The notes under the pieces were generated by a model. It made no database searches and had not been told where the DNA came from. It saw nothing but the letters and a program-made list of their open reading frames with translations. A program made the position numbers and the translations under genes. A stretch of DNA of 64,000 bases, from assembly GCA_015657535.1 (NCBI GenBank), contig JADHZB010000582.1:43858-107857 (forward strand), written 5' to 3'. The first letter of the stretch is position 1, and every line of letters begins with the position of its first letter. The stretch comes from Nephromyces sp. MM_2019 (taxonomy: Eukaryota > Apicomplexa > Aconoidasida > Nephromycida). This document shows, piece by piece, positions 12,884 to 24,935 of this stretch.

Positions 12884-13507
12884 GCGTATATGTGTAGGGT
12901 ATTTTTTTAAAATGTATTTGTATGTTTGTACATAAGATTATATTTTAAATAACAAAAAAAATATGATTATCAAAATAAATTTGGAATTGAATTAAATATT
13001 TTCAGATATTAGGGATTGGTTATGTGTATGTATGTGTTAGGTAGATAGAGTAAATGAATCATATATACATACAAACATACACCTATATGTATGTGTGTGA
13101 TAAAAAGTAAGCAAAGTTGACATAAATTCTTTCGTTATTTCACACAAATTTTTTTTAGAAAATTACTCACTCATCATTTTATTCATATATACGAATTTTG
13201 AATCCATTCTATATGTGTATTTATGTGTGTGGGTGTATGAATGTTAGTGATATTATTATTTTGTGCGTGTAGACGGTGTAATTATGTGTGTGAGTAGGGT
13301 ATTATTAATTGGTGTATGTATGCGAAGGATGTTATTATGATGAAAATATGTGTGATTAATTTTTCTATTATGTTGGGTTAAAGGGAATTATTGTGTTTTT
13401 GTTTGTCTGTGTTATAGACATTATTATGCTTAAATATAACATAAGGTGGCACACAATGGATATGTTGCTTCCATTTGTATTTTCCATAAATTTGTGAATG
13501 TGTATAA

Positions 13508-14715
13508 TTAATTGTTCAAATTCATATTCATTAACCCTTTGATCAAATTATAATCAGCTGCTCCTTTGTCAATGTGTGGATAATCAAATAATGGGGGTTT
13601 GGTATTTAATTCATTTGTAAACATTGATGAGTCTGCTATAAATCTTGATGCCTAAAAAGAGTTATGTATAGAAAATATGTACTCGTGTATATATTTAGCA
13701 CATATATGCACATGTTATATACATCATCTACTACGTACACACATATGCACATGTTACATATATCAGCATATTTACAAATACACACACAGACACAGGTACA
13801 TACACATACACGTACACACACACACACATAAATAAATAAATATATTATTCAAATTTTATTTACTCCATCTAACCATACCCAAGTTACTTACAAAGTTCAA
13901 GTCAAGGGATTGGAAGGCATCATAATCAAATGCGCTATGTGTATGCATATTCTGATCATCTAGTGTGTGTAAGTTTATCTTATGATCATCGTGTGTGTAT
14001 GTGTGTAGCTTATCTTCCAATTCAATATCGGTGATAGCCTCGGATGAAATAGCACTATAAGGTGTCTCATAGACATCATCGGTGTTATCACAATCATGTG
14101 TTGAAGTAGAATTTAAGTCAACAATTGATCTTCCTTCAATAAGATTTGGAGAGTAAAAATGTGTGTTTTTAATCAAATCTTCATTCCACAGTGGGTGTGT
14201 CTGTGTGTGTGTGTGTTCAAAGTGTGTAGTAGGATCCATGATACATGAGAAGTGTGTGAAATCATGATTCAATGTAGGACAATGAGAATCTAAACCTAAG
14301 CTTTCTAATAGCTTAACTTCACAATCTTTGTTACAGTTTAAACTATTATTCAACATCCATGGTTGTATATAACCCATAGATTGGTTAGATTGGGCACATT
14401 CTTTGTGTGTAGCTACTTCATTAACTAAACAATTATATGCACTCATAACATCTTGATTATCTGCAGTTGATGTGTAAGCCAAGTATTTCATGGGCTCTTT
14501 TGACTTATTACATTCTTTATTTTTATTACGGCCCCCCCGTTTACCCCGACGTGTTTTCTTATTTTTAATAGGCAATTCTGACTCTGTGTGACCACTCTCA
14601 GATGATTGTACAGTTGATTTATCACACATTTCTGATTGATTATTCTTATATTCTTGAAGTATCTTAAGCACAGCTTCTTTATTTTTTCTAAATAGATAGG
14701 TGTATGTATACACAT

Positions 14716-14755
<40 letters not shown>

Positions 14756-16123
14756 ATGTGTATAGGAGTTCGAAGAAGTGAGGGTAGTTGTGTGGCGTAG
14801 AAATGTAGTATAGGGATATATATATATATATGTAGAAAAAGAATGTGTCTTTGATTCTGTGTAGAATATATACATATATATATTATTTACATGCTAATGC
14901 CATTGAATTTATCATCCATAAAACAAGAGCAAAAGATCTTAAAATAGTCCAACATTTGATCCATTTGGTCCGATTTATTTGAGTGTGCTAAATTAGGATT
15001 TTCACTGAAAATTCACACATTTTTATACTTCAAATAGTTAAAAATAATTAAAATAAGCTTACTTAGGGAGATTAACATTAGGTTTCTCATGCTTGGCACT
15101 TGCGACTAATAAGAGAGAATTGAAAAAATTTTTAAGCAGTGTGTAAAATTAGAAAAGTGTATTGTATTTGTATGATAGTTTATTTCAAGTATAGATTTTA
15201 CAGTGAAAAACAAAAATGTGTAGCCTACCACTTTGTGGAGCATATGCATTCTTGTCACATTGATAAGTTCTTCGAGGGTTTTGTTTTAACTCTTTTTCTC
15301 CGTGTGCAAAGGAACATGCTCTCCCAGCATGACAACAATTTTTCTGTGGAAATGTATGTGTGATGGGAGATAAATGTATGTGTATAGTTATATATTGATC
15401 AATATATGTCTATATGTATATTTATAATATATTCATATGGCTTAGATATGCCAGTAATCTAAAATAGTAGGTGCATGTGTATATGTGTAGTTAAGTGTGT
15501 TTATGTAAAGTATATCGAATAGTTGGCCAATGTATGTATAAATGTATACCTCCATAAAATTTGTGCAAAGTTTAGTCTTTCGAAAGTCAGGTTGTGGTCG
15601 AAGTTCGCTGGTGCAATGTGCAAATGGACATTGATCACCGTATCTACATTCGTTTTTGGATGATAGGCGAGGGCAGAATTTAGTCTACAAAGGGCCATCA
15701 TACACACACATATTCATATGACTTAATTTTTATATTATATGAATATATAATCACATTGTGAACTTCTTTCAAAAATCCGTCTTTTATTTTCAACTACACA
15801 CATACACACCCCAAATATTTTCTATCAAACTATAAAAATTTTAAACACTAAAATAATTCTCAAACTCAATTACACACGTAACCAAATCATTTGTTTCGAC
15901 CGCTCTACTCATTTCCTAATCTAACTGTGCACATACAAACACACAACGCCTCTCTTATATTCTGTCCCGCATATATATTTTCTCCTCCCTACCCCGCACC
16001 TACACATCTAACCTTGTATAAAGTGTCCGTGATATATCCATCGGGGGAATCATATTTTGTGTGTGTATATGAGTGCCTGTGGTTGTTATCTGGGGTGGAA
16101 AATATATTCGTTGGCTCCATCAT
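13508..16123 (-). CDS. Tandem CCCH zinc-finger RNA-binding protein
   Basis: A TTP/TIS11-like protein, a family that usually binds AU-rich mRNA elements and controls decay or translation. Seven exons with matching phases give 485 aa: 16123-16013, 15684-15550, 15343-15229, 15105-15063, 15004-14891, 14687-13892, 13651-13508. Two perfect C-X8-C-X5-C-X3-H fingers lie near the N-terminus. Finger 1 reads YKTKFC...ECRYGDQCPFAH across exons 1/2. Finger 2 reads KTKLC...CCHAGRACSFAH across exons 2/3. The large exon 6 is low complexity, with a basic patch (KNKKTRRGKRGGRNK) and many TH/HTHT runs encoded by CA-type DNA, and has no recognised domain. Exon 5 to 6 splicing removes a TA/TG-rich intron; without it the frame would stop just after exon 5. 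The start ATG is at 16123; a second ATG follows directly. Confidence 0.88.
14700..14887. repeat. TA/TG-repeat intron of the CCCH gene
   Basis: The intron contains a (TA)n tract near 14.72-14.75 kb and TG runs. A frame runs open through much of it, but the phase-matched donor (AT/GTAAAT) and acceptor (CTATTTAG) join the flanking exons cleanly. Confidence 0.75.
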
Positions 16124-18373
16124 TGCTTATACTCTATAACTTATTGAATGAGAACAACAATAACAATTTGCACAATAACAGAAGGATCTACACGAGTTGA
16201 AAATAAATAAGTTGGTGTGCATTAGGCGGAGATCAGTCATGAGGAAGATCTTTATTAAGAGAATATAAAGAGATGAATTGAGGGTGAGCTAATTGTAAAA
16301 ACAGTTTTTAATTTTGTAATATAAAATTTAAAATTAGGGAAGGTGTTGTAATTGTGAGCAGAGGTGGGGGGCTATAATGTAGATGTATACAAATTGTCAT
16401 AAAGTTCAAGTAGTATGTTTGTTTAAAATTTTTAAAAATAATAAAAAAAATGATATAAAAATATATTTAAATGAGGAAGTAATAAGTTTTCAACTATTAT
16501 CTTGTATGGTTGTGTAGTTCTGTAAGTCTAAGTTTGTGTTTGAAGAATGATTGAAAGATGCGTGGGATCAGAAGGGATTATAAGCTCTCTTGCTATTTTT
16601 CTTATTCATGTATATGCTTTAAGTGTGTTATAGTTTCTATGTTTTTTTGAAAATGTGTGCTATCGTAGATTTACCCACATGTGTATGTGAATGTTATGTA
16701 TGAAAATTATTTTTTGTATAGTATAGGTGTGTGTCTTGTTGTGTATGTCTGTAATTGTGTGGTGGCTGAATTTGTAGCATCCTTAATTTTGTAGTAGATG
16801 TGATTTTATATTGTTGTTATTTGTGTGTGATTAATTTGTGTGGGGGATTTTTGTGTGTGGTTAGTACGGTTGATTTTGTATGGAAAATTTGGTGGGTACG
16901 TGCGCGTGACTTAAGTAGTGGAGGCGTGTGTTAATTTGTCAGTAATTGTGTTTATGATTTATTTATGATTTGTAGCGCGGAGTTGTATGTGAATTTGTTT
17001 TTTTGACTCTGTGTGAGCAATTTGTAGGGTGAAGGTATGTGATAAGTTGTGCGCGTGTTAGTTTTACACGCATACATGCGTATATGGTAGCTTCTTTGCA
17101 CGTGTGTTTGTGTGCTGTTCAAATTTCTTATGACACATTTACTTTAAATAGACAATCTACTAGAATACTTAGAAATAGTGTGCGGGTCCTGCTTTTTTTA
17201 TAACACTTCTGTTGATTAACCTGATAACTCACTTTCTATATTTCTAGCAAATACCCTCGCTCTCTAGTCAATTCACGTTAATATTATTTTTAAAAACTAT
17301 GTTAAAACAAGTTTTTCATGATTAATTTGTAATATACTGACTAACAACTTAAGTGCACACCCACACATATGATACATTAGCATTTACAAAATCTACATAG
17401 CCATATTTATTAACCACACAGTCCAACACTCACCCACACGTACACACACACACCAGATGCCTAAGTAGAGATGTGTAACATAGCACGCACAAAATAGGTA
17501 TTACATATACACAACCACATCCGCATCCACACGTTCGCACATAAAAGATACAAACACACACTTAAACACAAACAAACCCACACACAGCCATAGACACATA
17601 CAAAGACACATTCTCTCGCTTTCTGTTGGTGCTTATCTAGAACTGAACCTTATAGCTTAGGATTCAAATTCATCTTTAAAATGTGTATTGGATAAAATAT
17701 AGGTAAAAAAAACATAGGTAAATTAATAAACACACCGGATATTTGATATATTTATACTTGAATAAGTTTTGTAAAATTGACACAACAAATTCCCTAAAAC
17801 TGCTCATAAAAACACACACACACATTTATAAAATACATTGGTTAAATGTTATGAGCTTTTTAAAACACTTTTTTGGTTTAAAAATAGCTTTATTCTTTAT
17901 TAGTAATGTAATTATTAGGAATTATACATTTACGCCCTGAATGATTATATTTTTTTATAATTCAGTTTCATTTGATCTTAGAACAATTATATATATTTAA
18001 ATTCTATACGATAATTTTAAACTTGTATTTATGAATAAAAATTTCATATATATATATGACCAAATACTTGGATATAGCTTTTAAATAATTGTATTAAGCA
18101 CAAATCACTAGCTATTGATGAACTTATTTGGATATTGTAGGAAACTTAATTAGGTAAATAACATCAATAAAATAAGAAAAATCATATTGTCAATCAGTAG
18201 TAGTTTGCTTTATTTCTAATTTGATACAAGCATTGTAGATATTTTTATCGTTTATTTTTATTAAATATAGGTTGTTGACAAATTGTCAATAGATTAAGGG
18301 TTATAATTTTTTAATGTTTTTTCAATCAATCAAAATTATATTTATGAATATATTTCTTCTATATACTTGAAAT
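16124..18373. other. Intergenic, no gene seen
   Basis: Between the CCCH start and the ADCK1 3' end. 16.3-17.1 kb is G/T-rich on the plus strand without a clean repeat unit. 17.36-17.60 kb is CA-rich (ACACAC, CACCCACA). The remainder is AT-rich. No exon with convincing splice signals was found. Confidence 0.6.
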
Positions 18374-21048
18374 TTAAGATTGTGTTTGGTATTTTTTAAT
18401 CAGAAGCCAATAATAAAACGAAAAGAAAGCGATTTTGGAGTAATATTCTGCCCAATTCGTTATTTTCTACAAACATATAGTATACCAAAAATTGAAAAAT
18501 CTACTTTATTTTGTTTATTTGTTTGTCATACCTTATCGAGCCTGGTGGGTTTTTGATTCTTGTGGCTTATAGTTAATGCGGATGATGCTAAACTCACGAG
18601 TGCTATTGCTTCATCAAGCTCAAGAGTATTTAAGATGTTTCGAATCTATAATATAACAACAAATAAAAAGAAATGAATAAATTCTAATGAGTACATATAT
18701 AGCGAGATATTTACCAAATCATTTGTTTTTAAAACCATAATGAGATCGTTAGGCATGGATTGTAATAATCTATTAATTTCAGTCACATTCTCAGCAGCTC
18801 TTTTTCGGAAAAGGTCTTTTTCACTGAAATTTTGGATTTATATTATGAACTGTGATTCATTCAGAAAGTAAGGTTTTTTTACCTGGCAGAATTCTCAATG
18901 TTTTTCAAGCCTTTTTCAATGCTGTATAAGTGAAAGTGAGGAGATTGTAGTTATAACAACTGTTATTGTTATATCTCTCAGCACATACCTTTCTTTCACT
19001 CGGCCGCTTACCATGCTTGCTAAAGTTTTATAATTTTCATCAATTTTGAAAAAATGTGCAGCTGATTTAAGCAGATTTTCGTCTCCTAGAATCAATAATA
19101 TTGAGAATTAGTTTAAGAAATGGCTGTTAAATCGTATAAGTTCTAAAATTTAATCCATTCAATAACAACAGGTGTATTCTTAGCGAATACATATATATAT
19201 ATATATATATATATAAATTTAGATCTAATTCTTTTTGATATTGCAAAGTAACTGTAGTTTTGTGTTTACCTTCAATAATGCTAGTCCATAGATCAGCATA
19301 GTGTGCACGAAATAAACTTGAAGTTTCGCAATAAAGGCCATGATCTAATAAGCTAATTTCTATCTTATGTCTTGGAAAATATTTAGCCTGTTCAAGAGTA
19401 GTGAGCAATATTGAGCTTCTTCCTGATTTTTGGCTGGCTCCTTCATCAATAATGTTAACTAAAATATTCCCCGGGTGTGGATCTACATGAATATAATCCT
19501 CTTTGAAAATCATTCCGAAAAAGAGTTTGGAAAGAGAGTCTGCAATGGCTAGCTTGATAATATCTGAATTCAAAATTGAAATATAGGGTAACAAAAGAAA
19601 TGCTATATATATGAAATCTTGTGTTTCAAATTAGGGTAGTTGTTCAGTACTCTTATGTTCAAGTGCCTTGGACTCCGTAATCTTAGAGCCATGACATTGT
19701 TCCATTACTAATACTCGTTTTGTTGAATGTTCCCAGAAAATTTTTGGAATACTGAAAACAACCCTGTATTCTTCATTCTTGTAAGCTTGATTAGATGCTG
19801 AGGTAAATATGAGGTTACGGTATAATGAAGTTAATATATTTCGGATCGAAAATTAATAATATTCAAGTAAATAGTGTACTAATTGTGATCTAAAGTTAAA
19901 TAAAAAGTAGTGCTTATCCAATTGTTCAAATAAGTAGACCTACTGTTTCTATTTTTGTTTCCATTTATTCTAATGGCCAAAGATGGTGCAGCTAGATTAA
20001 GTAATCGTGAGCACAGGTCAGTAAAAACGCCAATAAAGTCAGATGGATGCACTGTTTTATAAATGTTAGTATTGTATTTCTTGAGAATCTGAGACATTAT
20101 TTCAGAATTTCGTCCTTCACGTTTGAAATTGAGTTCTACTGGAAGGTTTGTTTCAATCAATTCATTTAGCCAATCAAACCTGAAATTACCTCTAATTATT
20201 TTCAAATGATGGGTATATGTATAAAGCTTACCTAAAATTCGGGAAGAGCTGTGAATTCAACTTTACAAGATACTTTATAGTGACTCTATCAAAATCAGCT
20301 GATTTACGAATTTCCTTGTGTTGAACTTTGACAGCAACATGCTGTCTACTATCTTTTAGAATAGCTAAATGTACTTGGGCTAAGGATGCTGCAAAAGTGT
20401 GGAGATTTAGGGTTAAAAAATGTGCTTTATGATTTCTAGAATAATAGTGTGAAAGATTTTACATCCCAAGTAATTTTATCTTCGAAATGTTTAGTAATTT
20501 ACCTGATCCAACTGGATCTGGGTCGAAGTATGAAAACAAATTACTAATATCATTTAGTTTGAGTTCCTCACAGATGACCTCTTTGATTTCATCAAAGGAA
20601 GATTGTGGCGCTCGATTTTGAAAAACTTTGAAAGCATCAGTGTATTGTATAGGTAATAAGTAGTCTAAGGCAGCTGCATGCTGAGCAACTTTGATATAAA
20701 TTCCGCGGTTCTTAGCCGCTAGATAAGTCAATCTTCTCGCTGATCTTTCATGGAGTAGGTCTTTACTGGTGTTTCTGCCTGCTTGGATAGATTAAGCAGC
20801 TTATGCATTGTTAATTACTAAGCAATAGTGTCTCAATGGTCTAAACACTTACCATTGATGATATAGTCCAAACTTACAGTACCTACAACAAGTAAGGTAC
20901 GAAAATTCCGTGTAAATACTAGTAGTGGATCGATTTGTGACTTTTTTGTTTGATTAGAAGTTGAAATGAGATTAGCAAGCTTATTATTAACAAATAAAGC
21001 AGAGCTAAAAACCCCACCGGTTAATATCAAAGGTTTCCACCTCTGCAT
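18374..21048 (-). CDS. ADCK1: ADCK1-like atypical (ABC1/UbiB) kinase
   Basis: Member of the ABC1/ADCK/UbiB protein-kinase-like family, usually mitochondrial and linked to lipid or coenzyme Q homeostasis. Eleven phase-matched exons give 586 aa: 21048-20853, 20781-20503, 20388-20232, 20179-19944, 19797-19651, 19563-19270, 19085-18989, 18921-18883, 18823-18715, 18645-18532, 18466-18374. Seen in order: a hydrophobic N-terminus, ERSARRLTYLAAKNRGIYIK, the KxGQ region changed to KVAQ, QNRAPQSS, the Ala-rich-loop equivalent VGSASLAQVH, the catalytic-type Lys in VAVKVQH, HVDPHPGN and LLDHGLY. The order and spacing match human ADCK1 better than COQ8. There are insertions after NSEIMSQIL (exons 4/5) and between DPHPGN and LLDHGLY. 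The upstream in-frame codon before 21048 is GTG, so the ATG is preferred. Confidence 0.93.
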
Positions 21049-22432
21049 CACAACAATTTAGGCTTGAGTTTTCATTTCATTTCTCAGTGTCTCTCGGAGG
21101 TATTTTTGTTTCATGTGAAAAAAGTAAGCGAATTTGTAGGAGCTATCATAAACTGGATGTAATTTAGGAACGAAAACAATATAATCAACAATGTGTAAAC
21201 CTTAATTATACGAGTTCAGCATTAAAAAGTCCTATGCCCATAGGAGCAAAATTTGTTATTATACGCTTCAACAGCACTTTTAGAGTAATACAACATTTAT
21301 ATACTTAACACAACTTTTTATTAGTTTCATATTTAAGTCTTAGTGTTTCTATTATCTATTTTTAACGAGTTATGAAGATAAGAAAACTCAAATCTACCCT
21401 CAAATGCTAATGATGATCATATTTGCTTAATTTATTTTTATAGTTTCTGTTTGAATTATCCTTAATTTGTTTAGCGAAATTAATGCTTTATTTTATAAAC
21501 TTGTGATTCATTTTAGTTTTTTTTTATAGTATGTCCTAATGGAATAATAGTTGAACTTTGAATAATTACAAGATGTTTACAATTTTAATAAGCATTTAAA
21601 TTTTAGTAAAAGTAGCTATGTTTTAATTGATATTTTTAAGTTAAAAACCTGTACATTTATCTGCTCATTACCTATGTTGGTAGCTGGTGTGATACAAACA
21701 ATCTACGCATGCTCAGTGTTTATATGTGAAAAACCTTGATCGATTTAATTATTTTTTTAAAGATTTTTTATTGGTATTAGTTATTATATTCTATCTCAAA
21801 CATCTATTGAATTCATATTTACTGTGTTAATTCAGCATTCGCCTTTATGTATTATTTGATTATATCGTTGTATTAATGTTAATTATCTGTCAGTCTATGT
21901 GTTCAATTTTTGAAAAGCTGTAGAGAAAATTTAATCTACCTGTAATGAAAATATTCAATAATTATAAATATTATCATTTATGATTTTTTTTTGATAAACT
22001 CCAAAACTTGTAAGAATATCGAAATTAAAACTTATACAGGCTTATAAGAAACTAAGAGTGGCTTTAATTAGTTAATGTGATGATTAAGATAATTCATTCT
22101 TTCAATTTGTTAGCCTTAGTCATAAGTCTCAAATAAAACAAGACATATATAATCCTAAGTAACTACATCCTTGTAGTTTAACAAAGACTAACATCTTTAA
22201 GAAAATTCAGAGCTTAATATATTTTTAGTTTATGAAATGAAATTTATCAAATAAATGATGAATGAATTATATCATTTTCAGGTATATAATATGAAATTTC
22301 TCAGTGGAGCTTCCAGAATTCTTTATTTATAGGTCCTGGTGTAAAAATAAATTAGCCTGGCGTATAGGTAAAAAACTCCTTGATTCTAAAAATTTAAAAT
22401 CAATGCTTCAATACTAACTACAGAGGGAGTTT
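21049..22432. other. Intergenic, no gene seen
   Basis: AT-rich unique DNA between two minus-strand genes, the ADCK1 start and the secreted-protein stop. It presumably holds the ADCK1 promoter and the 3' UTR of its neighbour. No repeat or exon was recognised. Confidence 0.6.
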
Positions 22433-23548
22433 TTAGTCCATCGAATTTAATTGATTCATGTTGCTAAACTCTTGGAAAGGTTCTGTCCCGTACTTCTGCC
22501 CTTGAATGCTACTGAAATAACTATTAACTGTTGGGCTTTCAAGTGGTTATGTTAATTATAGTCATTTATTCAACATATTCTACTTACGGCTGTGCAATAC
22601 CGCTCTGGAAAATGTTATTCTTTGTAACGATTTGAAATATATTTAATAATTTTATAAGAAACTTAGCAGAATACTTTTGCATTTAAGTTTTGAAGGTTTG
22701 TATCAGCCATTCTAGTTGGCCCTAAAGATGTATTAGGTGAAGCATAAGCGTTTATTTGTGATTTCCATATATCTAAAATCCTGAATCAATTTAGTTTAAA
22801 TTTCGAATATATCTTTTTATCGGTATACTTGTTTAAATTGTTATAATTGAAATCTGCGAAAGTAAAATCAAATCTCAAAATTTTTTTATAACAAAATATT
22901 ATAAATTCCTGGAGATTGAGAAATGAGTGCCGTAGTTAGCATCTCAATGAATTTTGCGGGTTCGAGTGGAAGTCTTCCTTGTTGATTTGTGTTTGGTAGA
23001 CTTGTAAGAAGGCCTGTCAATTCTAGGTTTTTTGCAAAAAAGTAGCTGTGTTGTCTATTCAATCTATTTATAAAGTTTTACGCTTCAGTGCATCGATGCT
23101 TTGGGCGTTAAGTAAACCTTTGAAAGATTCTAGCTGAATAATAAAAATTTAATTTATGTGTGTTTGTGGTTAAAAACTTTGACCTGGGCAGACATGCTGT
23201 CATCATCTATGCTGTTGACTTTTGAAGACTTCATCTGAGTGAAGCGCGGGGAATTTTCATATGAATCATCTAGTTCACAAGACATGTGAAACAGCATGTT
23301 AAGACTCTTATCTTATGAATATTACCTTGCTTGTTTTCTAGTGCTTGCTTCATCTCGTTGATTTCCTGACTTTCAGCGCTTAACAAGTCTTTAATTGGGC
23401 GCAATTCTGCTTCCAACATCTCTTTGAATTTTACCATGTTCAAATTGTTGCTAGAAAACTTCGATTTTTCTGGTAATGGTATTGCTATTACTAAGTAAAT
23501 AAAATTTAGGGTCAATATTAATAAAAGCAGATTATTATAATAAATCAT
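22433..23548 (-). CDS. Small secreted protein of unknown function, seven exons including a 17-nt microexon
   Basis: Family not recognised. Exons 23548-23326, 23269-23184, 23133-23082, 23013-22893, 22780-22675, 22604-22588 and 22511-22433 total 684 nt, giving 227 aa. The N-terminus is a clear signal peptide (MIYYNNLLLLILTLNFIYLV, then AIPLPEKSKF). A short charged helix with coiled-coil character follows (EAELRPIKDLLSAESQEIN), then a Gln/Asn/Ser/Pro-rich, disorder-prone C-terminal half. There is no transmembrane segment after the leader and there are few Cys. Exon 6 is only 17 nt (codes SGIAQ plus two bases) yet keeps phase. The exon 4 donor is a weak GTTATA; the same donor hexamer occurs in TOP3. 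It is divergent from the arginase gene. A secreted or dense-granule-type effector is possible, but nothing in the sequence proves it. Confidence 0.75.
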
Positions 23549-24935
23549 TTTTTATCATTTTCTATGCATTTCAATCTCCTATTCATCATAAATTAAATTG
23601 ATTAACATAAAACTTTAATTGTAAACCAAGATTTAAATATTTGCTATTGACCAGTTGGGATAAGTATACTTTCAGTGTAATTACACATAATCACAACTAT
23701 TGCATTTTTCTACTTCCGTTATCTACAAAATGGAAAACCATTTGAAGAATTCAACAAAAACAACGTTGAAAATGGTAACAATTTTACAAATTTAGGAAAA
23801 AGGAGCTAACTACCTAGTCTATGTATAATCGATAAATGTGAGTTATAATTATCTTTCTAAAACTTTCAATATCCTCCTCGTCTCAGTTTCAAAAAATAAA
23901 CTGGATTAAAAAATTAGCTTTATCCATTGCCTATTTCTAGATCAATCTTATTTTGTTACAATATTTATAATTATCCATAATTTGAGTTAATTTACTCTGC
24001 ATGCTGTTGGATATTTTTAGAACAGAAAATCATTATTTAAGCTCAATTTGGGAGAGTATTTTTAAGGTCAATGAAGTGTTAATATTATATAATAAATTAA
24101 CCCAGCATTTGGTAAAATATTGATCTCAAACTAAGCCCTTAAATTGTGAAATGCAATGTAATATAAATAAATTTTATAACATATTTTTTCTGTCGCATAT
24201 TTGCTAAGTGCGAGTAAAACTCTAATCATCCTTTTTCGAGTGGAAGAAATCAGTAGGCATGACTTAGCATACCAAACTTTGATGTATAAAGAGAATTAAT
24301 CAAATTATATTTGACATAATTTCATCTGTGGTATTTTAATTAAAAACTACGAGATAAACTTAAGATAATAAATATTTCACCCAATTAAGACAATTTAATC
24401 TTAGCTTGATAAAAAAGCATGTGCCTTGGGTTGTGATAGATTTAGAGCGCTACAAACTGCCAAATTAAATTAAGCTTTAGATGCTTCCCTATGTAATGGT
24501 ATGATATAACAAGCTAGTCAGTCATGCATGTATATCATGCGGGATGCTTAGCTCATAGGCATGGCAAACTCTATTTCTTAATTGCTTAACTCTAAATGTT
24601 AGTTCTAAGTGACAGATTAGATAGAAGTTAATTCAAAAAGTAAGAATAGAAACAACTAACAGTTGATTGATATTTAAAATTCTTTTTTTTCCCTCTGTAA
24701 AAGCCTTACCTCTTCACTACTGCAAAACAGTACAATACCTTATCTTACTTCATTTATCTCTCTTCTTGTATATATCAAGATTGAGTTCATTATATAAATT
24801 TTTACAAAATTACTTTTTAATATACATTCTGAAGCTCCCATAGCTTAATAATTACATTTGACCAATCACTTTAACGACAACACAAATACAATAACTTTCA
24901 TTTCTTGTAATTGCATCAATCCTTATATAACTAAA
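23549..24935. other. Divergent intergenic region, secreted protein / arginase
   Basis: AT-rich, no exon seen. It probably contains the promoters of both divergent genes. A pyrimidine-rich stretch lies at about 24.68-24.71 kb, 230-260 bp upstream of the arginase ATG. Confidence 0.5.

Larger units (their letters stand above)
10432..13507. other. Gene-poor interval between the CCCH gene 3' end and the TOP3 start
   Basis: About 3 kb dominated by TG/CA runs (10.44-10.98 kb), TA tracts (12.07-12.10, 12.71-12.73, 12.84-12.88 kb) and AT-rich DNA. It should contain the TOP3 promoter just above 10431 and the CCCH 3' UTR just below 13508. The sub-interval 11.34-11.70 kb is less repetitive and carries a hydrophobic reading frame, listed separately. 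I see no other convincing exon. Confidence 0.6.

Noticed and set aside
24858..24935. Upstream extension of the arginase frame
   Set aside because: The open frame begins at TTG rather than ATG; the first ATG is at 24936 and leaves a complete arginase.
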